From assembly GCA_026874595.1 (NCBI GenBank), contig CM049307.1, positions 47,401,678-47,465,677 on the forward strand: 64,000 nt of DNA, written 5' to 3'. Below are positions 47,001 through 54,822 of this stretch, one piece after another. A model generated the notes under the pieces. The model was not told where the DNA came from and did no database searches. It saw nothing but the letters and a program-made list of their open reading frames with translations. Both the position numbers and the translations under genes were made by a program. This DNA comes from Sipunculus nudus. Its lineage: Eukaryota > Annelida > Sipuncula > Golfingiida > Sipunculidae. How positions within the stretch are numbered: the first letter of the stretch is position 1; every line of letters starts with the position of its first letter.

Positions 47001-50000
47001 CTAAAGGTAAACCTTTTATATAAAGCTTTTATAAAAATAGACCGGAAAACATGGATATCACAGCACCCAGACTGCCTGTTTTGTTTATATCAATGTGTAT
47101 ATAATATTTTGGGGCCCACAAAAATAAAACAATTTCAACAAGGGCATCTGGCTGGAAGTCAGAAAAGCCAGCTGTGTTTACAAACATGTTCTTGATAAAA
47201 AGTTCATGCATCCTTCACAGAAGCATTATAAGAACTTTTCATAACCAGAATTACCCTTGGATCATTAATATATACACAGAGGAAGCCAGAAATCACATAA
47301 CTTCTTTTTTAAAAGGTAGGTGAATGGGCACCTTTAAAAGTAATTACATTATAATTGGACATCCTCTTGATAAAAAGCCAAATTAAATAACATACCATGG
47401 TGTAGTTTTTAGGAAAATGTGCACTGTCGCTGTGAAATACTTGTGTAATGGCACTCTTCCCAACAGTAGCATCGCCTAAAAAAACATTACAGTGATAATA
47501 TTAACACGTAATGGAGTTAAAAACAAAACAAGACAGAGTGACAATCTCTCATCAAAAGAATTAGCTTATAAGACATATAGTACAAACACTTTCCTTGATC
47601 TATAATAACACAGCAGTGTCGTTCAATGCTGTTTTTCAAATTTACACAAACAAGGTAATACTAATGCAGAGTATATCAACTGTGCAATAAGCTCATGTTT
47701 AAGGTATATCTGTTTCTAAAAAAAACTGCAGTGAGATTACAGTTATGGGTGCTTTCATCATACAAAAGTTTCCCACCAAAGCCATGCTAGCAGTGCAAAC
47801 CACACAAGCTTCACATTTTTATATGTTTTTATGGTTCTGTTTGAGTAAACACATAAGACATTTGTTTGTTTGCCATAAAACAAGACTGCATGACCAGAGA
47901 TTCAAACTTGTGCACGCGAGAGACCTCCAAATCAAGGAGAAGAAAACTTGAAAAAAAGAAACAGAAAAAACAGCAGTAACAAGCTTGAAAATTCTTAATT
48001 TGTAAGTTACACATTACAGTCACCAGGTGGCATGCATGCTGTTTATGTTTTGTGTTTGTTTCATGCCCACTATACTTTGATTTACATAAATTTTCTTACG
48101 CACCTGTACAAGTCAGGGTTGTGGTAATTGTAATGTGTAATTGTAATTACCTGTAAATAATTACAAGTTTTCAAGTAATTGAATGTAATTTGTAATTGAA
48201 CAAATTCAATTACAAGTAATTGTAATTATTACAATGGTAAAAACATGTAATTTCAATTACTTTTCAATTAATTTCCAAATACTTCCCAAATTCATGACAG
48301 TGCACCGTACCTTATACCTCATTCCTTTGCACTGTTTATCAAAACACTCTTGGGTAAGGGTTGTAAACTATGATTATTAAATAAATAGTATCCATGTGGG
48401 TAATAAGTATGGTAATTAGTATGCCCTGTAAGTTATACTGGACTCTTTTTTTTGCAAATGCCTTCACTGCAATGTAGATAAGGTAACAAGCTTCCAATAT
48501 TTACACCTGTCCAGAGCTAAACTACTACAAGTGTGGGCTTGCTACATTTCACTCTTTCACTGAAATGGAGGCTGGAACATACTCATACTGATCTGATTAC
48601 ATTAGTGTTTATCTGCTAATTAGCTGACACTGAAAGAGTCACCGGAACAAAAGAGGCTAATGATCTGGGATGGCTGATATCAGAATTACCTCAAGTAAAT
48701 GGCCCATGAGGTAAATAGAGATAGGTATCAAGGTAGAAGGGCTGTCTCAGTTGGCTGGCTCTAACATCTGAACAGTCTCCACTGGTTCCTGAGCCCAAAG
48801 TCTTTGGGCAGTGTATACTGGTTTTACCACTAATGTCATACATAAGAAGCTAACCAGGGTAAATGTACTAGATTTTCATAACCTTTTCCTATAAATAATT
48901 TCATTGCATCAAATTGTAATATATTACATATTTAGCATGAATATATTTATATGAATAATTCACATGAAATCTTTGCATCAATGAGTTTAGTAAATTACAT
49001 TGTATTGATAGCACTGATAGTAAAGAAATTAGGATTTATGAGTTGATTAATGTGTAGGATTACTGTATAGGATTAAGATAGTTGCTAAAAAGGTTTTTCC
49101 ATCATCAAAGGTTTCAACCAACAATTATTTCCACATGTGCTCTAATTGGCACATGCCAGGTTATAAAGAAGCAAGACATTTTGCCTGATAAAGGATAATA
49201 TGTTATAAAAGAATATTAGATGAAAATTGTTTGCACAAATGACTTCAAGATTATATGTTTAAAATATAGTTTACCCATATGTGCTTGCAGATATATCTAT
49301 TTTATGTCAAAACACTAATTCAGCAAATGTTTCAGAGTCTGATACTAAAAAAACAATACAAGCAATGTTCATATATGATGATGACAGCCAGTTTTGCTTT
49401 TCCATAAGAGAAAAGTGTAAATTTGAACATTATGCCATAATATATTATCATTAGTGTAGCTATATGTATGACACCAGACTGGATATATTTTGTTTGCAGT
49501 TTTTCCTTTTATAAATTTAATCAGTTGGCCTAAATTTCTACCTTGAATGATACTTAACATGTACCATCCTCTGTATATTATATTTTTTTATTAAGTAATT
49601 GAAGGTAATTAATTACTTTTCAAAGTAATTGTAATTTAATCATTACTTTGTAAAATATAAGTAATTTGTAATTGTAATAGTAATTGGGATTTTTGGAAGT
49701 AATCGTAATTGTAATGATTACTTTTCAATGTAATTGGCCCCCAACCCTGGTACAAGTGAAAAATATGGTTTTAGAACAAAATATACCGTAATATATATAA
49801 TAATATACATAAAATACCCTAATATTTTAAGGCAAACACACAATATTTCATGTACATAATTAATATTTGGTATGTGAATGGGTCCCTTTAAACTAAAATA
49901 AAAGTACTCGTGACAAATACTACGTGGTCACTTCAGACAATATCCTCTGCCACCACTTTTAACTTTGGCCATTGATAAGGGTGGAGAGTGACGGCGGGGT

Positions 50001-50208
50001 AGGGTAGAGGTAGTGAAGGAGGACAGGTCTTCTGAAATCACTTGGACGTTGAATTGTTGCCATAACAACAGATGAAGCTTTAATTTTGCTTTGGAATAAA
50101 TCGTTGGTTAACTAACTTTATGAGATTCCAGATATATCTGTTAAGAAACAGTTTAATTTTTTTTCACATACCCACTATGAGGCATTTGGCTCGTAAGACT
50201 GTCGGCAT
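40954..50208 (-). CDS. IFT27: IFT27 (RABL4), intraflagellar transport Rab-like GTPase, complete seven-exon gene
   Basis: Minus-strand exons 50208-50172, 47475-47396, 46137-46078, 44757-44698, 44045-43928, 41956-41847 and 41052-40954 join in phase into 187 codons plus stop, about the length of vertebrate IFT27 (~186). Visible GTPase motifs are the P-loop GDATVGKS (residues 13-20), a switch I region with TTG (about 39-42), switch II DSAGKE (65-70), NKID (124-127) and ECSAK (152-156). [18 protein letters not shown] and DSAGKELF are characteristic of IFT27 rather than other Rabs. IFT27 pairs with IFT25 in the IFT-B complex and, in vertebrates, supports ciliary export of BBSome cargo. There is no C-terminal prenylation cysteine and lysine replaces the switch II glutamine, both as in known IFT27. 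Intron 1 holds a hAT-type element and a perfect X-box. Confidence 0.95.
41847..41956 (-). CDS. IFT27: IFT27 exon 6 (NKxD guanine-specificity motif)
   Basis: Encodes [18 protein letters not shown] and then [18 protein letters not shown] is the guanine-binding motif and ECSA begins the G5 loop that is completed in exon 7. The acceptor is ccccag and the donor GTGAGTG. Confidence 0.93.
41957..43927 (-). other. IFT27 intron 5, nothing recognised
   Basis: AT-rich intron between exons 5 and 6. The open frames at 42567-42836 and 43303-43644 have no domain or repeat support. Confidence 0.5.
43928..44045 (-). CDS. IFT27: IFT27 exon 5
   Basis: Encodes [20 protein letters not shown] and continues [19 protein letters not shown]. 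The segment covers beta strand 4 and the following helix and is the most family-specific part. It ends one base into a glycine codon, before GTATGTT. Confidence 0.93.
44698..44757 (-). CDS. IFT27: IFT27 exon 4 (switch II)
   Basis: Sixty bases encode [26 protein letters not shown] replaces the usual DTAGQE of Rabs, so the catalytic glutamine is a lysine as in other IFT27 proteins. The acceptor is tgacag and the donor GTGAGT. Confidence 0.93.
46078..46137 (-). CDS. IFT27: IFT27 exon 3 (switch I region)
   Basis: Sixty bases encode [20 protein letters not shown], which parallels the vertebrate IFT27 stretch after switch I. The acceptor is ttttcag and the donor GTAAGT. Both ends are phase 0. Confidence 0.92.
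47396..47475 (-). CDS. IFT27: IFT27 exon 2 (P-loop)
   Basis: Encodes [14 protein letters not shown] and then HFPKNYTM, i.e. the nucleotide-binding P-loop and the lead into switch I. The acceptor tttag is at its 5' end and the donor GTATGTT follows ATG. It ends in phase 0. Confidence 0.92.
48114..49749. mobile_element. Non-autonomous hAT-type transposon (1636 bp) in IFT27 intron 1
   Basis: A perfect 8-bp target duplication, GTACAAGT, is at 48106-48113 and 49750-49757. The ends are CAGGGTTG and CAACCCTG. Subterminal blocks (48120-48265 and 49590-49735) are packed with GTAATTGTAATT motifs like those of the element at 9161, so the two belong to one family. The 1.3-kb middle is AT-rich without a transposase frame. 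Confidence 0.9.
50056..50069. promoter_or_regulatory. RFX X-box, perfect consensus match in IFT27 intron 1
   Basis: GTTGCCATAACAAC fits the ciliary X-box consensus GTHNYYATRRNAAC at all 14 positions, and its reverse complement (GTTGTTATGGCAAC) fits too. It lies ~100 bases inside intron 1, ~140 bases downstream of the ATG in IFT27 orientation. RFX factors control ciliary genes, and IFT27 is one. Confidence 0.6.
50172..50208 (-). CDS. IFT27: IFT27 exon 1 (start codon)
   Basis: The ATG is at 50208-50206. The peptide [12 protein letters not shown] gives the first beta strand, and the exon ends after one base of the first P-loop glycine codon, before donor GTATGT. The start is supported by the short N-terminus expected for the family. 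Confidence 0.9.
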
Positions 50209-50336
50209 CTTCACAAAATAATTCCAACTGTTTCACTAGGAGTGCTCTGAGCGATGATACAAGTAACTTCGGATCAATGCTGAACTATTTGAAGGACCGC
50301 AGAGTATCTAAAGAGTAATGCGATTGGTCAATTTAC

Positions 50337-50350
50337 ATTGCTATGGTTCC
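50337..50350 (-). promoter_or_regulatory. X-box-like RFX site upstream of IFT27
   Basis: On the minus strand GGAACCATAGCAAT matches the X-box consensus at 12 of 14 positions. It is ~130 bases upstream of the IFT27 ATG, the usual distance for ciliary X-boxes, next to an inverted CCAAT box. Confidence 0.4.
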
Positions 50351-50465
50351 AAACATCCAGCGTGTTTATTTGTTTACAACAGCATCTGGAAGCAGAGCAT
50401 AATAGCTAGCGCCAATCAGCGTAGCAGATTTGGTCCCTGGATGAAAAGCAAAGTGGAATCCCGAG

Positions 50466-50473
50466 TGACGTCA
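50466..50473. promoter_or_regulatory. Perfect CRE (TGACGTCA)
   Basis: The palindromic CREB/ATF site TGACGTCA lies ~180 bases before the candidate ASB first exon and ~260 bases upstream of IFT27. A perfect 16-base palindrome (AAATGAATATTCATTT) follows within a few bases. Confidence 0.45.
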
Positions 50474-50652
50474 TTAAATGAATATTCATTTTAATTTGGA
50501 AGAACCCCCAACATAACTGGGAGACCTTCACCTCTTGACAGCTGTTGATAGTAGACTGAATATGGTGCGCAGCTGTTTGACAACATAGTCTTTGTTCAGG
50601 CCTCAAATTGGAGCTGCCAGTCAAGTACACCCAAGAACCTAATGGTCAGTCA

Positions 50653-50700
50653 ATGGACCATTCTGTCTGGTTTGAGGGCACCAAAACCAATCCATCGTGG
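50653..50700 (+). other. Candidate first exon of the ASB gene (mostly leader)
   Basis: A strong donor (TGG|gtgagtg) follows an ATG at 50653 and another at 50642. Read from 50653 (MDHSVWFEGTKT...) it ends in phase 0 and would hit a stop directly after splicing to 51868, so this ATG would be an upstream ORF. From 50642 it ends in phase 2, which fits only the duplicated mini-exon at 51552-51610. The exon is supported by its donor and position, not by homology. Confidence 0.35.
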
Positions 50701-51534
50701 GTGAGTGTTTTCATGTTGAGTTTGTTATATTTGGGTTTCAATTTTCAAACCAAAACACCAACCATTGAAGAGGCAGCAAGTCTGCAATACAGTCAGTATA
50801 TTGATCATTTCAGAGTCTGAGCATCAGCTATAAAAACAGGCCAGGCCCAAGGGAAACGAAATAGCTGTGGGCTAGGGTTTATAAATGGTATTTAAATACT
50901 ATATATCCCATATGTATGTGGCTGATAATAATATACATGTGATTTATTATTAGTGTATTAATCAACTGAGGAGAGATTGTCACAATTAAAGTAATGTTCA
51001 TTACCGGCCCAGCCAAACAATAATGCATCATGTGCAAGTACTTTATGCGCAGTCTGGGGATGATATAAGCATTGACAGTGCAGCCTCTTTTCCTGAAATT
51101 TCTTTTTGCATTCCCAAAGTTACACAAAATCAGTTATACTGACAAAATATATGTGTTTGATGTTTGATTTATTATTCACCAAATGAGTGATGATTTGGTA
51201 GCTATTTCTTATACAAGAATCAATGTCCCATACAAACCATATTACATCCTTAGTATATGCAGCAGCTAAGTGAAGAAATAAAAATCAAATGACTGTTTTG
51301 CAATCCATTGAAACCAAGGAAGTAAAAGTGAACAGCTGACTTAAAACACTCAAAGTTAGGCAGATATGCTTGTACTCTTATTCAAGTTAATTAATAGGTC
51401 ATATTACACTCTGCTTTGGTCCCACTTCATCGACTTATTATGACCTTAAGATTATTTTATCTTAGGCATGTATACTTCATGCAAAGGGCCCTGTGCTGGT
51501 GGGGTGTCAGGCCTCTATCTCTGAGCCTGTGCCT
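50701..51534 (+). other. Intron before the ASB coding exon, nothing recognised
   Basis: AT-rich sequence between the candidate leader exon and the tandem acceptor copies. The frame at 51493-51741 arises from the tandem copies. Confidence 0.45.
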
Positions 51535-51900
51535 ATGATTTTCTGTTTCAGAGGAGATGAAGGACTTAAACTTATAAAGCAAGGACTTGTGAGGACCACG
51601 AGGCAACATGGTAACATCTTTCATCCTGTCACGGTGATAAATATTTATGATTTCTGTTTCAGAGGATATGAGGGACTTAAAAATAAGGACTTGTTAGGAC
51701 CAAGAGGCAGCATGCTGATATCTTTCATCCTGTCATGGTGATAAATGTTTATATTATTTTCTGTTTTAGAGGAGATAGGGACTTAAAAATAAGGACGTGT
51801 GAGGACCACTTTGCAGCATGCTATCATCCCTCATCCTGTGATAATTGTTTATGATTTTCTGTTTCAGAGGAGATGAGGGACTTAAAGCGAGGACTTGTGA
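51535..51900 (+). repeat. Four tandem copies (~100-110 bp) of a splice acceptor plus exon start
   Basis: Blocks starting near 51536, 51648, 51752 and 51850 each repeat a pyrimidine-tract acceptor (tttctgtttcag), AGGAGATGAGGGACTTAAA and a GGACTTGTGAGGACCA segment. Only the fourth copy continues into the ankyrin exon. The third has a tttTag acceptor and a deletion that shifts the frame. The first is followed by a possible donor (CATG|gtaaca) and could be a 59-base exon (51552-51610). Confidence 0.8.
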
Positions 51901-52784
51901 GGACCACGAGGCAGCATGCTAACATCTTTGATCTGCACCATGCCATACAGGCTGGTGCCACGGATGTTGTGAAGCAGATCTTACAGATGGGGGTGATAGA
52001 TCTGAACACCCCGGTGCTGGGAGCAACAGCTCTGTCCCTCACCCTGTACAAAGGACGCATGGGGATGTTCAAGTTACTTTTAGACCACAGTATGGAAAAT
52101 TCTGGTCTGATTGATCTGAATAAGTACAGTAAGGATGACAGGCAGAGAATCGAAACCCCTCTGATTACAGCTAGTCGTTTGAACAATCCTGAGGCAGTCA
52201 AGTTGCTGTTAAAAGCTGAAGCGGAACTTGATTGCGAGGATAATTATGGTCACATGGCCCTGTGGAAGGTCACCAGGGAACGTAATTTGCCCTTGGTGAA
52301 ACTGCTGATACAACATGGTGCGTCTGTCAATCAGTGTATGAAGTGGAACCAGAATCCGCTATATTTAGCGCTACATCGTCCGTCAAAAAGAACAGAAATT
52401 GCAAAATATTTGATACACAATGGAGCAAGTGTTCAGATAGACTGGAAACTCTTTACTCAAATGCAGCCATTGCTCGTGTTAGTTGCTGGCCATGACTTGC
52501 ATCTGGCTCAAATGTTAGTGAGCTCTGGATGTCCCATCACACACGAACAAATTAAACAAAATAGACATGTATTCACACAGGAAGCATGGCATGCAGACTT
52601 ACTAAAACTGGTCAGTGAACAGGCATCAGTGGCGCCACCTTTGTTGGACATCTGCAGAGCACGTGTGCGACACCTCGTGGGTATGCACAACGGTGGATCA
52701 CACTTTCGGCAATATCTCAAACTGTTACCACTGCCAACAGTCTTACTGAGTTTTCTCTTCTTCGATGAAATGCCAGAATCGTGA
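51873..52784 (+). CDS. Ankyrin-repeat and SOCS-box protein (ASB-type ubiquitin ligase receptor)
   Basis: One long exon, acceptor ttcag ending at 51867, reads 303 residues from ATG 51873 to TGA 52782-52784. Degenerate ankyrin repeats occupy about residues 20-240, with typical helix endings such as PEAVKLLLKAEAELDCEDNYG, LPLVKLLIQHGASVN and IAKYLIHNGASV. Residues about 255-300 form a SOCS box (LLDICRARVRHLVG... then LPLP near 286), with the leucine-cysteine BC-box for Elongin B/C and the LPxP Cul5 box. ASB proteins bind substrates through ankyrin repeats and deliver them to Cullin-5 RING ligases. The exact ASB number cannot be told. The ATG is the first in the exon, but the frame is open to the acceptor, so an upstream coding exon is possible. 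Confidence 0.88.
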   Translation: MRDLKRGLVRTTRQHANIFDLHHAIQAGATDVVKQILQMGVIDLNTPVLGATALSLTLYKGRMGMFKLLLDHSMENSGLIDLNKYSKDDRQRIETPLITASRLNNPEAVKLLLKAEAELDCEDNYGHMALWKVTRERNLPLVKLLIQHGASVNQCMKWNQNPLYLALHRPSKRTEIAKYLIHNGASVQIDWKLFTQMQPLLVLVAGHDLHLAQMLVSSGCPITHEQIKQNRHVFTQEAWHADLLKLVSEQASVAPPLLDICRARVRHLVGMHNGGSHFRQYLKLLPLPTVLLSFLFFDEMPES

Positions 52785-53157
52785 ATTGGTATGTTTTTTC
52801 TGGAATGTATGTATGTATATATCATATTTAACTGCAATCCTGATCCAGTGCAATATAGGGTTCCTAATCTCTCTGGCATATTCATATAATTTGTATCCAG
52901 TCTTCAGCAGTTTACAGTGTATTATATGGACACAGAAAGTAATTTCTTATAACATGAGCACGGCCATTTAAATATCATTTAGAATGTATATTATATAGAA
53001 AAATTGGTCAAATTACAATTTTTAAATCAGGTAGGGGATCTAACTTTCTGATAAGTTAAAAGTATACTAAATGTCCACATGTTAATGCTCCTTCACAGTT
53101 GAAATAGAGTTGTTACTTCCATGTTAGGTCATGATGTAGTCATGCTTTCATACAATA

Positions 53158-53596
53158 CTGTGGTTGCCTGTTTGTTCGCGAGGGTTTTAAATTCGCGATA
53201 TTCGCGAATGGGAAATAATCGCAAAAATGACACCCTCGGGAAAAATTGGCCAACTGAGTATGTCCTTCTTACGGTAGCATTAAGTGTAGCCGATATTTGT
53301 ATGGGAATAGGTTAGAACAGTGGGAAATCTTAATATAAATTACATCCATACAGGTAAAGGGAAAACGCTCCCTTAAATTTGAACAAAAGAACCTGTGCTG
53401 TGTGTATGGACCCATCCTTATATGAGAAGAATATCACAAGATCATGAATTATTCTCATTTTATAATACACACAGGAATGGCTTTACCAAAGATTTGATAT
53501 AGGTTCTAGTGAGATCGCGAAAATGAGACCCTCGCGAAACATTAAAAATGGAGAAATCGCGAAATTTCAGCCTCGCGAATATGAAGCCAACCACAG
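53158..53596. mobile_element. MITE with TCGCGA-rich inverted ends and TA duplication (439 bp)
   Basis: The ends are CTGTGGTTGCCT and, reversed, CTGTGGTTGGCTTCAT, both directly flanked by TA (53156-53157; 53597-53598). The similarity continues ~45 bases inward through repeated TTCGCGA motifs. A TA duplication with TIRs fits the Tc1/mariner superfamily. It lies ~370 bases after the ASB stop and may be in its 3' UTR. Confidence 0.75.
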
Positions 53597-54204
53597 TATT
53601 CAAGTTCCAAGGCTAATATACTTTTATCATGAGTTGGAAGTTGGAACAAGGTCACAAGGATAATCACATGAGAAGAGAACAGGGAAAAAAATAGATAGAT
53701 GTTCTGTCAGAATGCTAGATTGTTTTCAACATAGCTAATATATCAGCTAGCTTAGCTGGCTCTGTCTAAATAAAAAAATGTGGATGAAACATATTATAAA
53801 AAATGATATATGCTGGTAAAGAACTACATATATCACACAGAATATTCCATAAAGTTCAGCTGAGCATCATTCCCCAGGTGTCATTTTGAAAATCTGAGAG
53901 AGGTCATGTTTCAATAGCATATATACCAGATGTATAATGTGTTGATGAAAGTCCCTATAAGAGCACTGCTCATGTATGCAAAATTAATAACTTGTGATAT
54001 ATTTTCTGATGCCTTTTAAAATCTCAGTGTAACATATGGTGTATCTGTCGGTTTCCACACAATCATGTATATTCCATCAGTTTGTATTGTGTCACATTTG
54101 CTGGTGAAACTGGAAATATATTTAAGTGTGTTGATGAATTCAGTGAACTTCGCATAGAATCTCATCCACAGAAAGTATTCTCAACTCAGTTCACTGGCCA
54201 CAAA

Positions 54205-54540
54205 ATGTATGAATTCTCCAAGCAGACCAGCACAAGAACCAGAAAAATATACTAATGTAACATTTATCATTTCCCTCTCCATGAACAAAATAACACTCTC
54301 TGTAAAAATTATTCATTTTCCACTCGGAGCACCATTCCATGAGCCAATATAACATTCTGGATTGTTTCATTCTCCACACAGAGGACCAATCTGAGGAACA
54401 CAAAAACATTTTGTTGGAAATTCTAACATTCCCTTTGCCAGCGCAAGAACCACAATCGTATTCTACTTCAAAACATATTATTCTCCACTCAGATGCCCAT
54501 TCCAAGAACATAAAATAATTTTTAATCATATTTTTTTTCC
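54205..54540 (+). repeat. Degenerate ~56-bp tandem repeat
   Basis: Units with the pattern ATTCTCCACnCAGAnGnCCA followed by TTCCAAGAAC recur near 54207, 54263, 54313, 54369, 54425 and 54481. A 117-residue minus-strand frame through it reflects the repeats. Confidence 0.6.
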
Positions 54541-54617
54541 CCAAAGGATAGGTCTATGGCCTATTGATGGCACTGTCTATTGAATGAGGATGAAGGTATC
54601 CATATGATAAGCATGAT

Positions 54618-54822
54618 ATGTTATTATTAAGCCTTTTGGATTTCAGGTTTATATGCACCGGGTTAGGAATGATCCAGAAACTGTCGTTAAGACATTTGAG
54701 CGAAACTCTGAGGATCTGTAACCAGATTTCACCGTTATGCCATTGAGGCACTGGTGGGGGTCAAAGCGAGGACCTTCAGCTCTGAAGTCCAATGCCTTAA
54801 CCACTAGGCTATGTCCTACCCC
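54618..54822 (-). mobile_element. tRNA-derived SINE
   Basis: On the minus strand the head (54822-54750) reads GGGGTAGGACATAGCCTAGT, then GGTTAAGGCATTGGACT and GGTCCTCGCTTTGACCCCC. TAGCCTAGTGGTTAAGGC is an RNA polymerase III A box and the GGTCC... stretch a decayed B box. The body continues ~130 bases to an AT-rich tail (TTAATAATAACAT). It is a SINE and not a functional tRNA. Confidence 0.75.

Larger units (their letters stand above)
44046..47395 (-). other. IFT27 introns 2 to 4, nothing else recognised
   Basis: Apart from exons 3 and 4 this stretch holds only a short direct repeat (44230-44290 and 44375-44430, sharing CATCCCTGT(A/G)AATTTGAGAAA). No transposon end or other gene is evident. 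Confidence 0.5.
50209..50652. promoter_or_regulatory. Bidirectional promoter region between IFT27 and the ASB gene
   Basis: The two genes are divergent, with ~440 bases between the IFT27 ATG and the candidate first exon of the ASB gene. The interval contains an inverted CCAAT box (ATTGG, 50323-50327), an RFX X-box-like site (50337-50350), a perfect CRE (50466-50473) and a 16-base palindrome. No TATA box is obvious. The arrangement suggests shared regulation; transcription start sites are unknown. Confidence 0.5.

Noticed and set aside
50608-50820. 70-codon frame starting with TTG through the candidate ASB leader exon
   Set aside because: It runs through a strong donor at 50701, begins at a non-ATG codon and is out of phase with the ankyrin exon.
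52629-52638. GTGGCGCCAC inside the ASB exon as another copy of the repeat palindrome
   Set aside because: It encodes the conserved VAPP lead into the SOCS box and its flanks do not resemble the repeats, so it is coincidence.
54750-54822. Functional tRNA gene on the minus strand
   Set aside because: The A box is good, but the acceptor and anticodon stems do not close and the B box is decayed. A SINE body and AT-rich tail follow, so it was called a SINE.
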